A DNA stretch of 64,000 nucleotides, from the NCBI GenBank assembly GCA_903813345.2, contig CAIIXF020000003.1, positions 18,554,931-18,618,930 of the forward strand, written 5' to 3'. The position numbers and the translations under genes were made by a program. Below, piece by piece: positions 50,099 through 62,339 of the stretch. Under the pieces are notes generated by a model. It saw nothing but the letters and a program-made list of their open reading frames with translations. It was not told the DNA's origin and made no database searches. This DNA is from Owenia fusiformis (lineage: Eukaryota > Annelida > Polychaeta > Sabellida > Oweniidae). Numbering within the stretch: the first letter of the stretch is position 1; the number at the start of each line of letters is the position of its first letter.

Positions 50099-50900
50099 CA
50101 GGGTGTCTCAAAAATGTATCCAAAAGTATATCAACAGCAAAGCTAAACCAATCAATATTTTCAAACATTTTTGCATGGTCATGTAGCTTAAGCATGTACG
50201 TTAGGTTTTCTCCCCAATACAGTTTTCAGTTCGGTCTTGCCTTTTTGATGTTTTACCCTTTACTTATTATTTCATATTTCTATGACAGCGGATCCCGCAT
50301 CCTTATGCTACATTGTTCATTACATTTGATAATATTTCTTGTTGAATGTCTTGAATTTCTCTTTGGATGTTGACATTAAGTTGTTTTAGGTCTTTTGGCT
50401 TGGGATAAGCTTAAAATGCTACTTCAAATAGTCCCAGAGAAAGAAGTTCTACGATGAAGATGACAGAACAGTCAAAGAGAACCAGGTATATTATCACCAT
50501 GATTTAGCAATTGATAATTGAGTTTCACCTTCAAGAGTTATGAAGACTGATTGATATCCAAATGAGAACACTACATAGTCTCAAAAAGATTGCGCCCCTC
50601 CACGTACAGCAAGGGCCACACAAGAATTCCAGTGAAAGCACTTTGTTCAATGTCTGATCTCTCTGAATAAAGTCATTGTAAGGGCCTCTCTATTCAACAG
50701 ATTTGATACCCCAAACTCAGAACACTTTGTGGAACGTATTTCATGGGGAATCGTCGAAGCATGAAATCACTTGGAAGTCCATTCTGAACTGATCTGGTAA
50801 GGACCCAAGTCCCATCACCAATACTAACATATGCCTGTAAAAGCAAAACTAACCATTGTACAATTGATAATGGACAATAGGACAAGACTTCACAAAGTTC
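50099..50900 (+). mobile_element. CAGGGTGTCTC-ended mariner remnant, right end missing
   Basis: The left terminus CAGGGTGTCTCAAAAATGTA follows a TA. Downstream (about 50590-50760) the plus strand holds a decayed transposase segment with frameshifts: traces like CAPPRTARATQEF (the DGAPPHTA box) and VIVRASLFNRFDTPNSEHF (from PRSPDLTP..DFF). No right terminus was found, so the boundary at ~50900 is approximate. Confidence 0.6.
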
Positions 50901-51202
50901 ATATTTATGGTTGTACTGGTTTATTGAAAATAAAGCAAAGTGAAAAAATCAGTCCAACTCGATAGAACTCGATAATAATCAAAATGACATGACATTGTTT
51001 CTGGTAGTATCCGCAGTAGCATAGTATCAGTTCAGATGTACATTGAACAGGAAATCAGATCAAGATTGTTTCAAAAGTTCTCAGAAAGAAATTAAAAGTT
51101 ATTAGAGAAAAACATACATGTATTTATATTAAGATGCGGGTTTTTATAGTTACAGTAGCATTCCGCCATGTAACAACCTAAAAGTTAAAGTATGAAACTC
51201 AC

Positions 51203-52579
51203 TTCTGTGAATTTCTCCCATGGAAGATACGGGGGATATCTGGGGGCATTGGATAATCACTAAACGCCATCATATCTTTGCTTGAATTGGGAATTAATTT
51301 GGAATATGCACCTGGACCTTGGTTCGGTCTCACTTCGTCGGTATAGTACCACACGCCACCTATTAATCAATTATGTAAATAATGTGAATCAGCCGGTGTA
51401 GTCCCTTACCCTACTATCACACCAAACTAGTTTTCACTACGTTCTCGAAAACGGGCTTCAACTGTGTACGAACGGACTGGACGTACTTAGAACCGTTTTG
51501 GGGTATATTTACAAACTTTATCGAACGTACTCGAACGGGTAGGTTCTCTTATACTTATGCTCAAAATGTTCTCGTGGTCGATACGTTCTACAATTAGAGC
51601 GAGTGACAACGTACTAACGACGAGCTGGACGTACTACGAATGGAACCGTCGTACTTCAATCCTACTAGGGACGTTTTAACAACGAGTTGCACTGTCTGAG
51701 GATGTATTGAGAACGAGGTAGAACTAATTGCAAACGGGTTTAAACTGATTAAGAACGTATTTAAGACTGCTTATGAACGAGTTAGCAAAAATATAGCTAT
51801 CACACCAAACAAGTTGCCACTGCGTTCTTCAAAACTGGTTTTAAACTGTGTGCGAACGGAATGAACGTAGCTGCAAGTTTTTAAGGTCTATTTACGAACT
51901 TCATGAACGTTCTCAGACGGGAAGGTGATTTTAGAATTTTGAATCGATTCAAAATTCGATGGCGACCATACCGTTCTGTAATCAGGTCATAATGACCTTC
52001 TAGACCAAAGGACGCGTTATACGACGTTGCACACCGACGTGGTGCGACCTGAACGAACTGCGAATGAGATGGACGTATTGAAGACTGTTTATGAACGAAG
52101 TAGCTAATTATTTTAGACATATTTCCCGACCACAGCCAGATTGAGCCCGTTTTACGACGTTTTCGTAGGACTGGCAAGAACGGTTAAGAACTAGTTTGGT
52201 GTGATAGGATAAGAAAACATCTATCAATCGATTAATAAATCAGTCAGCAATCACTCAATTAATTAATCAATCAATTAACCGATCCAATAAGCAAGAATAT
52301 TTTGATTTTATACTTTGTATCATTCATAGATTTTTGCTCTAATGCACTGGTATGGATACACTGGTCAAGGGTTGGGATCTTGTAAGAAACTTGAGATAAA
52401 GATAAATTATGAAATATAGATTGGCATAACAGCTTGTTGATTCGTATCACAAAACATCATTTGCCTAGTTTATTATGTTGCTCACTGATAACAAGTGACT
52501 TGTAGTTTCTCCTCTAGACACATGATTTTATAGCAACTAGTCCACTGACGCCCGCTCCGATGACGCACACTCTAGTCAT
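51203..52579 (-). pseudogene. Flavin-containing monooxygenase remnant
   Basis: The first exon (52579-52486) reads MTRVCVIGAGVSGLVAIKSC, the FAD-binding GxGxxG start of FMOs. A 2-bp excess (TGTGTC for TGTC) then shifts the frame; in the other frame CLEEKLQVTCYQ continues the family pattern. A second exon (51359-51203) reads GGVWYYTDEVRPN ... SKDMMAFSDYPMPP, matching the FMO region after the FAD fold. The few residues expected between them were not found. The intervening sequence holds the repeat element at 51414-52207. I found no later exons with the NADPH-binding site, so this is a dead or heavily truncated copy. Intact FMOs oxygenate soft nucleophiles (N, S) using FAD and NADPH. Confidence 0.75.
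51414..52207. mobile_element. ~0.8-kb element with CTATCACACCAAACTAGTT ends
   Basis: The left end CTATCACACCAAACTAGTT pairs perfectly with the right end AACTAGTTTGGTGTGATAG. The body is non-coding and made of degenerate short units rich in ACGTACT, GAACG and ACGAAC. It closely matches 40780-41408 and is related to 35342-35700 and 53140-53600. It lies inside the FMO remnant. Confidence 0.8.
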
Positions 52580-53139
52580 TGTGTCTGAAAAGTACATTAA
52601 CGTTCAGTGCGACGGATGTTCAGTGTCATTCTTTAAATGATGACCCATGATGACATTAGGGCGTCCACGAAACGCGTTGGTTTTTTGACAAATACCAAGC
52701 GGCGACTTCGATGATTTATGTTTAAATGTATTTAATTTTTCGAAATATTGTTGTTCCTATTATATTTACGCAACTAAAAGTCTTGATGAAAGTAGAAATA
52801 ATCTTGATGTACATCATTAGATATTCAAAATTAAGTCAAAGTGATATCATATTTGAAATCTACATGAAAATTATATCATGTGGTTTAAAAATTATTTATA
52901 TCATCAACTTTAAAAATTCATTTTTCTTTGAAAAGGTTAAGCAAATATGAGGTTACATTGATTATGTGGTGTAAAAGGTAAAGGGTTAACGTATCAAAAA
53001 GGCGAAACTGAATTAAAAACTGTGAATAAAGGAGAAAACTTACATGTTTTGACTACAAGACCATGCAAAAATATTGATTGGTTTGTCTATGCTTTAGATA
53101 TACGTTGACCATACCGTTTTATATTTATACAGATCGTGT

Positions 53140-53600
53140 GACAATGTACTTCAAACGAAATGACCAACTAGACTACGAAGGTAATTGCTGTACTTCGACC
53201 CTACTAAGGATCCTACTAGTTGTGCAATCAGATATCAATTGCAACTACGTTTGCACACTGACATGGTACGTCCTGGACGAACTGCGAAGTAGATGGAAGT
53301 ATTGATGACAGTTTTTAAACGAAGTAGCTAATTATTTTTAGACATATGCCCCAAACACAGCCAGATTAAGCCAGTTTTATTAAACTGTGTACGAACGGAT
53401 TGAACGTACTAAAAACCGTTTAGTGTCTATTTGCAAACTTCATACTTCGTACTCGAACTTGTAGATCCTCTAGAACTTAGAGCATGTTCAACATTTTCTG
53501 ATGTCATCACCTTCTGCAATAAAAACGAGTGACAACGTACTTATGACGAGCTGGACGTACGAACGGAACGGTTGTACTTCAATCCTGTATATATATGGTT
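53140..53600 (+). mobile_element. Fragment of the CTATCACACCAAACTAGTT family
   Basis: Blocks such as ACTGCGAA.TAGATGGA.GTATTGA, GAAGTAGCTAATTATTTT.AGACAT and CGAGTGACAACGTACTTA match the elements at 51414-52207 and 35342-35650, with higher divergence. The ends are eroded. The rest of 52600-54950 shows no gene I can support. Confidence 0.65.
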
Positions 53601-54009
53601 CTATTGCGATTGCATATAATGGTTCTATTACGATACGTCAGCGTAAAAAGATGGAAGAACTTCCGGGCTTCGTTTTCGGTAAGACGCAATTCACATATTT
53701 AGTCCCTCGCTTTTGTTACGTTGACGATCTACAAGAATATTGTCACATTGGCAATCGTATCGTCGACGTATCGTCAGCGTAACTAGGTGAGTACCTGTGG
53801 TCTTTGTTCAACTTTTTAATTTATTATTTGATATTTTTCCTTTGATTTTGCACTTCTCTATTTAATGTTTGGTTTTGCTCAATCTTGTTATTCTTATTTA
53901 AAAACATCTACATATTCAGTTTTTGATATTTCAAATGAACATTACCACCTGAGAACTGAAAAAATGAAGTCATTCTAAACAGTATCTGTTAAGGTGTTGG
54001 AAGTTGTAA

Positions 54010-54105
54010 GATTTTGTTACAGACGCCGATCGTCAGACGCAAACCGCCGTCACAAAAATGAAGACAATAACAATAGGTCACCAATTTGGTGGTGACATAA
54101 AAATA
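54010..54105 (+). repeat. Relative of the hairpin-ended repeat at 35210-35338
   Basis: GTTACAGACGCCGATC ... and the hairpin GTCACCAATTTGGTGGTGAC followed by ATAAA parallel TTACAGACGCCAACCGC and the GTCACC-loop-GGTGAC hairpin at 35210-35338. The stem is conserved while the loop differs. Confidence 0.5.
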
Positions 54106-54961
54106 CACTTGAAATATGTGCGCAAAATATTTTATTTCATAAGCAGATATGTAAGACACGAAAGGTGCAAAAACTATTACATAGGACATATATACAAAGA
54201 GGTTTAAAAGCTATCAAAATAATAAATGTTCTTAAAATATATATTAGTATACTTTTAAATTTGATAGTAAAATAATCATATATAAGACTGCACTGAACTG
54301 GGCCACTTTTAAGTTGATCACATCTTAAATGTAGTTTTGAATTACAAATTGCCAGTTTTAAATTTTCACATCATATATCATAAATATGACTGGGCTACAT
54401 ACAATGTTTTTATAACAACATATAAAAGTAAATGGATGTTTATTAACATAGCCAAAGGGAAGATTTGCTCGCAGAATTCCATGCCGATTCTCTTGCGACA
54501 CGGCCGTGTTAAAAGGTGTGTTACAGTATAACCCTAAATCTCAATACACTGAGCTACAGTCTAGCTGTCTATTTCAGCGATTGTCATTCAGCAGAAAGGA
54601 GGTGCTTTATGATCTAAATGTTTTCCTTCCCATTGGTCCTCGCAATTATGTTAATGCAATAACACATAAAGCAGTTCGTGAAAATAGTTTCATCTTTTCT
54701 GTAACAAATGCGATGCTCCATATAATAGTTGTCTCTTAATACTAGGATACGTATAATATAAGAATGATGGATTTATTAATATCAGTCTTTAATATCTATC
54801 TATTCAAAACGTATTAGACATAATCCAGTTTGCCAGCTGATAATCCAGAGCTTGGTTTTGGTGGATTTACAAGAGCAAATGTTTAGTTAAATGATTTTCA
54901 ATTTATAGTCGTTGTACATTCCATTAAAATACATGACATACACGCGTCACATGCCGGTGAT

Positions 54962-57900
54962 TCACGCTGTTGCATCGCTTTTGATGGAGGCTATGTCATC
55001 GAACTTCACCTTTTCTGGAAGTTTCCCGTAGATCTCATTGTCGAAAGAGTTTGCCAAAATATCCTGAAACAAACACATTACAATTATGTTGATATGTATA
55101 CATGTACGAGGGGTGATCCAAAAGAAAATATGTTACCGTAGGACAGGAGTCTATTGACTATTGAGTACAGAGTGACCCAAATATTTCATCCTCTAATTTT
55201 AGAATACTTTTCTTGATATTGTTGCATTCTTCTTGATTATCCTTCAGTTGCATACATTCCCTATCAGATTTTTTACATTTGTGAGTTACTCGCATTCTCA
55301 GAGTCTGAAATAGGTACGTAATATAATTTTTACAATTCACCGTTATTAACAGTCATTAAAAAGTGGGTACGTTTTTGGAAATGATCGATTAAATACCATT
55401 ACGATAGCGGGTATAAACGGAAAACGAGATTTATCTGAGACAGTTGATGTTCAAGGTACACCACTGTCATTGGACAGTGCATCTTCGCATATACACAAAA
55501 TGTCAGATTCGACCATATTTAGAACGTTATTAAAGAAGTAGAGTTTAGGGATCACCCCAGTCACAACTATTCCAGACTTTTAAGGTAAACTCTTACAATT
55601 CAACTTCATGTAAATATGGATGTTCATCTGAATGGATGTTCATCTGAGATAGATAAAATATACAAAAATATATATATTAAACGGACAATGCAGTCCACAA
55701 AATGCCAGTAATGGTTCTGAAAAACTAAAATACGAGTCTATCGACTATTGAGTACAGAGTGACCCAAGTATATACAATTTAGCTGAAAATCAATTCCATT
55801 TAACTGCTAACACGAAAAAAGTTGAAGTTTCCTAATCAAAATGAGATTGTCTTTTTTGCGATTATCCTATAAAATACAAGATAAATGTTAACCTGTTTCA
55901 CCAAATCCCGTTTATTGTGGAAACGTCTCTTCTTTGATGCCTTAAACATAATCACACAAGCTAGTATCAGCGAGGCAACAACCACGACCAATCCGACTGC
56001 GCCACCTATTACGGCAAATTTCTTCCATTTCTTGTGATGGAACATGGACGGCTTATCGTTAACCCACATTTCGTAGTCCAAGACAGACATAGATCTACCC
56101 TCGAATATGAACGTCAGACTCTTTGCATCCAGCTGTTAAATATAATCAAATTGTGCATCTAGCTAAAACGCAAATTTCATAGAATATTATTTGCATGCTG
56201 GATGGAAATTGTGATGTGATGTACTTGTGATAGTTGTCCACCAGTTGGTCATCCTCGTCATTAATTTTTAAAGGAGCCATTTGTGATGGCAGCTTTATTT
56301 TTATGTATGGCTAATCGGGTTAAGTAAAGGTTACAAGGGACAATCACCTCCAGGATAGCAAAGTCTGTTTTACTAAACCACTTTGATAAAGCTTTTTGAA
56401 TAACATCAATAATTCTACTCTACAAGTCAAGAACCTTTACTATTGTATTTTATATACTAAGTTCTTAAATAATCGTGGAAATCTTTTTAAAAAAACAGTT
56501 GAGATGAGATCCTTAACTTACCTTTCTCTTGAGATCTTCCATCCCAGAATGCACATTGCAATCATAGTTATCTTTGATCTCGAAGTTGATAATGATACTT
56601 CCTGGTTCCACCTATAGCCGTAAAATAAAGGGTTTTACACATTTAAAGTTAACTCTGTTGTTAAATTCGGAACTGATCCAACCGGTGCTGAGGACAGTTT
56701 ATAGATGGTTGGTAACTCTGGAAGGTGAATTGTGCTGTAATAACACACAAAAAATAATAAATGTATACACTTTCAATTGATTAATCGAGTGCATTTGACG
56801 TTTGAATATGAATACAGTAATATTCACATATAATCAATGTAAGGTGTCAAAAACATTCCACAAATGAATCGCCATCTATACGAGTCATCCTAAGTTAAAC
56901 ATATTCAAACATCTCCTTAAAACAATGGCTGTATCTCAATTCTATGTAATGATGAAAAATATACCAAACCCTTAAAGAGATCTAGACAGTAATTTAAAAT
57001 ATGGCAACCTAAAACTAAGACAACTGTGATATATAATTTGGTTTACTAATACAACTTCATTTTACGGCAAATGTTATTCCTTTGGTACTTTTATTTGACT
57101 TGTTTATATGCTTTTTATCAGCATTAAGTGTATAATGTACCATTAACAAGTATTACAATGTAATATTGTTGAAACTATTAACAATATCTTCTGAATGTTG
57201 TTTTTCAACAAAAATAAACTCTTTGTTTCATATTTGTGCACCGTAAACATATAGGTGTAGAATAAGTCAATAGCGTTACTATATGTTTTAACTAAAAATA
57301 AATATATTCTAGAAAGAGTCGTGTCTCGTTAAGGGCATTTAATGTTTTATCAAGAGGCTCTTGAGAAAGTGCTTTGTGATGATATATAACAATGTATAAA
57401 GAGCATGGGCTTATATTATGAGTAATAGTAAAAGTCCATGTACTTCAATTGTTAAAACTTGAGAACTTACACTAGATACAATAATGTTTTCTTGTGGCCA
57501 ACCAGTCTCTCTGCTTAGTTGTTTCTTCATCGCACTGTAAAACAGAAGTGTCATTTTGAATGCGGTAGGGCAAGTCTAGAACATCACTCTACTTTACCTA
57601 ACCACTAGAAATGCATAATATACTCTGTTTGTCTAATTGTATTGTTTATTTTTTAAAGTACCTTATCAACATCTTACAGTCATCCGATAAACCATTAATA
57701 AGGGACAGACAAATAAAAACCAATAACATATTCATTACTAATAAGCCAAATGGGTTGCTCATGAACACCAAATGCAAGGTATAGTAGAGTGAACATGCAT
57801 ATATGCATTTATTCATTGAGCTTTTTGAAGGAGTACAAAAGAAGACTTGTATAAAGATTGGTGAAATTAACAATATCGTTATTTGTCATGTGACCATGTC

Positions 57901-60203
57901 GTGTAATGAGGGACAATGTAAATCAGTTCTGACTTCATATTTCATTGCGAAAGATCTACATTTGTATGTCTTATATCTTCAATATTTTTTTCCAATTGAA
58001 CCTGGCTGGAAATATTTATTATGTCTGTACTAGATTGAACAGGCCCTAAAATAATATTTAACTATTTTTACAATCTCAACTAATCTAAACTGAGTTTTTT
58101 TAGTCTCAGTTTAAAGTTTTACAGAAATTGCATTTTCTGTTTGACTAAAGAAATATATTCAGATATTCATTCTTATGGTATTAGAGTTGGAACACCAAAC
58201 TTACACCTTGAACGCATATGCTTTGCCAGTAATTGAATCGAAGTCAGCATCAAGTCTGAGTTGAACAAGAGCATCATTTTCTTCAAGTTTTTCAATCCTA
58301 CTTTCTAAATCGTCTGCCTCAGAATCCATTTTGCTCTTCATGGATTCGCTGTTTGGCCCCTTCGATGGTTTTGTCATGGGTCGATCCTCATGGTGTGGTG
58401 GTCGCTTGCCATGTGGGCCGTGGGAACTATGTCCACCGTGTCCTCCATGTCCGCGATGCTCACTATGTCCGCCGTGAGAGTGCCCTCCTGGACGTCTGCC
58501 CACCTCGTGAGACTCCCAGTCATCACCATCCTTTTTCCCCCATCTGGGATGTCCGGGAGGTTTCCTTTCCCACTTATCTAATTCAGAACTCTCTTCGCTA
58601 GTTTTAGAGTCGGAACCATGAGAGCTACTCTCGGAACTACTGCCTTTAGGGAATCCATGCTCACCTTTCCGGCGTCTACCAAACTCTACAAGTATACAAA
58701 ACATTTTGTTAGTGTATATTTTCGTATTTTCACGCGTATTTATCAATATATGAGATCTGAAAACAGATTCTAAATCAATCTGTATATATATTCCTTCATA
58801 CATGATATACGCTTAGATCATTGGATGAATGTCATGGAATATGCTATAACTGGCACTTTATATACGATGTAGAATGTAAAGTTGCATGCCAAAAGGATTT
58901 GCACATACTACATTTAAACTAAAGCTGATACTGTAGCTAATTTCAGTCATCAAATATCATACTTTTTATGAAAAAGTGGCAGTACTTTAACTTATTTTAT
59001 TTATCTGAGTTATTTTAACTGACAGACTGATAGTCTGACAGCCATCATATATTTTTGTTTTTTTAACTCTTGTGAATCTTATAGAATTGAGGCCGCTATA
59101 GCTCACCGGGAAAGAAATGACCCACGCACTTTTCAATATCCCATCAGCCGTATCATCCATAACATACCGAGTATGTTATATGGCAGAAATTATTGAGATT
59201 ACAGTTTTTACAAATGCTCCGACAGAAAATTTTGGCTCCGGACAATTTCTCCCTACCATTTTGAATTTTGCCGACGAGAGGGGGATGCGAAAAGAACGGA
59301 ACGGCCTAAATTGACCAATGGGTGCACTGAACGAAACACTTAGTACAGAGCCGGGGAATTGATCTCGAATCCCGGGTCTCGAATATAACCCAGCTGAAAC
59401 ATTGACTTTGTTCACAGTTTATAGAAGGCATGAATACAGTCATGTTCTTTAGAGTTCAGTTGTTCTATTCTTACATCATAATGTACGTAACAACCGAGAA
59501 CAAATTAATATACAAATACAGCTCAATACGAAGAAGGGTTTATATAACAAATCTATATAACTGCATATTAAACCAATGATGCAATTTGCTAAATCGAGAT
59601 GAATACACACAGTAGTCAAGCAGGTAGTGTACATGTAATATCCATTTGTAATACCCATATGCTGCTAATTCCTTCCATCGTGAGAGATCAAGACTTTCAG
59701 TTTTTATAGTTGCAAGACAAACACTGTTATCTTGAGTATAGTGCTTTACAGTGGGTTACATGGTCGCCCTCTTTAAGACATATGAGACCTGATATTATTT
59801 CATTGGGAGGTCACACTTCAACTACATGATTAAAATATGTACCAACACATTATATAACTCACGATCAGATGTTTTACTGGCTCAAAAATGATCCAAGCAT
59901 GTGTCGTCTATTTATCACGTTCTCTGAGCTCACAACTAACTGGTTCACGTATTGGCCAGTATTAACAGCTTCAAATTTATGATAGTTTAGTGCAAGGTAA
60001 TTCAAAATTTACATTTAAAACATTTAATAGTTTAGATATGGTTAAAGTAAGTTACATAAGATATGATTACATTTGGTTTGAGTCAGATCAGGGATCAGAG
60101 GTTGTAAAAAAGGGACGCATATATGGGAACCCGACTCACCTTCCCTTGCCTGGGAAGCGACGAGAGCAAGGAGGCAAACCGCCACCAAACATCTAAGCAT
60201 CAT
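54962..60203 (-). CDS. SEA-domain single-pass membrane protein with His/Gly-rich region
   Basis: Six exons join in phase: 60203-60140, 58685-58205, 57534-57471, 56611-56522, 56132-55893 and 55063-54962. They total 1041 nt, or 346 residues ending in TGA. The order is a signal peptide (MMLRCLVAVCLLALVASQA), a Ser/Glu-rich stretch, and a His/Gly-rich block (HSHGGHSEHRGHGGHGGH) that could bind metal. A SEA-like domain follows (~150-250): VQLRLDADFDSITGKAYAF, then ENIIVSSVEPGSIIINFEI. The usual GSVVV autocleavage site reads GSIII, so processing there is uncertain. One membrane helix (FAVIGGAVGLVVVVASLILA) and an ~60-residue basic then acidic tail end the protein. SEA domains occur in mucin-like glycoproteins; a surface or mucus role is inferred. 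The gene looks intact; intron 5 carries a MITE. Confidence 0.82.
55107..55559. mobile_element. ~450-bp element with GAGGGGTGATCCA / GGGATCACCCC ends
   Basis: CGAGGGGTGATCCAAAAGAA at the left pairs with TTAGGGATCACCCC at the right, a terminus style seen in mariner relatives. The interior is non-coding apart from a short minus frame. It sits in intron 5 of the SEA-domain gene. A 34-bp segment in it (near 55150, CTATTGACTATTGAGTACAG) recurs directly at about 55738, outside the element. Confidence 0.6.
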
Positions 60204-60209
60204 TGTCCC

Positions 60210-61900
60210 TGGAGGTTTCTGAAAAATATTCAATACATGCATGTTTATTTACTCTCCAATAACAGCTAGGGAGACTCGTATTGCGATTAAAATAATGATT
60301 TCCAATAAACCTAAGATTTGTGTGTATGTGTATATAGAGTCTATATGGACGACTGCGTACAAACCTGTGGCTAAAACCCTTAGGTCAATAAAATGTACAA
60401 AGGTCGGAGTAGGTTTTCTTTAAAATAGTTCTAACGATCATGAAACATCAGCATGTAATTGCACATCGGTTTTGATAACCTCAAATAAAATCCAGGTGTG
60501 AATCATATTTCCAGGAAGCTAGTTGGAGTTCTAATACTTCCTTCTCATGCCCCAATTAAATACATCGATTTCAAGTGGAGGAATGAAATAATACGAATGC
60601 TGGTGCACACATTATAGAATAGATACACTTGAATGTGTGATGAATGATGAAGCATGGTGGATATAATTATCAATAAGCATGTAATCGTTATGGTGACATT
60701 TACGAGAAATTATATTATAACATAACTTGTATAGCATAACATATCCTATATAACACAACCTATTATATTATATTCCAGGTCACATTGGGTGCTATGAGAA
60801 AATGTCCGGGTGACTGATACTATAAACTATATTTGTGACAATCCGTTTGAAGTCAATATGTCTATGTATTAAAGTTAATCGGAATCATTATTAATATAAA
60901 TAAATTAAATTCGCGGTTATATCTACAGTATACTCTACGTATATAATAGTTAATTATCCATGATATTTTAGAAAGCATACATGGCGACTACAAATACATG
61001 ACAGTCATTAAGTAATCGAATTATCAAGTTAACTTCTATAAAATAAAATGATTTTGAAGTACGTAATAAGTAACGTGTTTACCTGCTCAACTCCAGTTTC
61101 AAAATGGTGGTTATTCTTCGTTCTGCGTTTATATTACCTACACAAAATATCGATTTTTGTGTTGTGCTAATAGAGTTATATATACATGTGATCCTAACCT
61201 AAATATTCACCTTGAATGACTCAGCAAGGAAAGAGTAAATAAGAAATTATTATTTGGAGCTGTGTACAATAGGTTCGTGCAAAAAGTGTCGTGTTCATAG
61301 TTCATGATCACATTGGAACACACGTGGAAATAATATATGTATAGCTTTACGTTTTCTTCATTTTATTTTAAGATTATATTTACAACCTTGAAATGTAGTT
61401 TTAAAAACTCTTGTGTTAAAAGTTTGCTGGATTATTAATGTGTGCGGATAAAAGGTGGCGCGGTGGTATAATAGACCTTTGGCCAGATATTGTTTTTTCA
61501 AAAACATTATCAATATGTTTTAACAAATTGAATATATAAATTATCTATGCACAATTGAATATAGAGAGGAGAGGTGCCCATTTGGAGCGTGTTTTGTAAG
61601 GTATTGCAGTTTTTAGCAAGAAAAACAGAAACCTTTAGATTTCTTTGCTTGCTTCTATGTTTCAAGTTTCACTCATCTGAACAAAGCCCAGATGAAAAAA
61701 ACAAAGCCCGGTGTAACAGGAGTATAAGTCCCCTTGGAAAATAAGTCCTAGTCGGACATATATTCCAAGCCATAATATATATGAAAAATTACTACGGACG
61801 TATTTTCCTGACGGACTTGGATTCCTGCTACAGCAGTGACAGGAATTTAGGTCCATGAAACTCAATATTGATCATATAGTTAGTCAGTACATATGTATAC
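60210..61900. other. Upstream flank of the SEA-domain gene, no gene seen
   Basis: AT-rich, with short frames only. It should include the promoter of the minus-strand gene starting at 60203. Near 61100 a CTCAACTCCAGTTTCAAAAT segment precedes AT-rich sequence, but I cannot define promoter elements. Confidence 0.35.
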
Positions 61901-61904
61901 CAAG

Positions 61905-62252
61905 AAAATCTTAAAATTTAAAGTAATTTTAGTTTTTATTAGTAAACCATACTTACCTAATATTGCCACTATGTGCTAACATCCACCATTGAATCTATCT
62001 ATGGCCAACTTCCCGGGAATTTCTTGAGCATATTACACTGTGCACCCCCGCACACATGCCCGGATATTCCTCAATTATTCCGCTATAACATTTATGAAAA
62101 TTCTGCTGTAAGCGGAGGAGGAGGGAGGGACATATTTGTAGTGGCAATATTAGGTAAGTATGGTTTACTAATAAAAACTAAAATTACTTTAAATTTTAAG
62201 ATTTTACTACGCAAACCTTTACTACTTACACTAATATTGCCACTATGTGCTG
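61905..62252. repeat. Inverted repeat with ~65-bp arms, plus a direct repeat
   Basis: 61908-61970 (CTTAAAATTTAAAGTAATTT ... ACTTACCTAATATTGCCAC) recurs inverted and almost perfectly at 62140-62203. The inner edge CTAATATTGCCACTATGTGCT also recurs in direct orientation at 62230-62251. The loop is ~170 bp and contains a purine run (GGAGGAGGAGGGAGGG). The frame across it is not a gene. Confidence 0.8.
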
Positions 62253-62339
62253 AATCCCAGCCAAGTAGGCGGTGGGTTAAACAGCAGAAAGACCACGGGA
62301 ATAAAATAGATTTGCAACAAACTACAAATTGATCAACCC

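Noticed and set aside
55158-55340. Extra Cys/Lys-rich exon in the SEA-domain gene
   Set aside because: It lies within a TIR element in intron 5, and the flanking exons already join in frame without it.
58353-58601. Plus-strand frames opposite the His/Gly-rich exon
   Set aside because: They are antisense shadows of the repetitive codons of the SEA-domain gene.
59097-59370. tRNA or tRNA-derived SINE head
   Set aside because: A box A-like TAGCTCACCGGG and a box B-like CTCGAATCCC are present, but they lie ~260 bp apart, far too distant, and no cloverleaf can be drawn.
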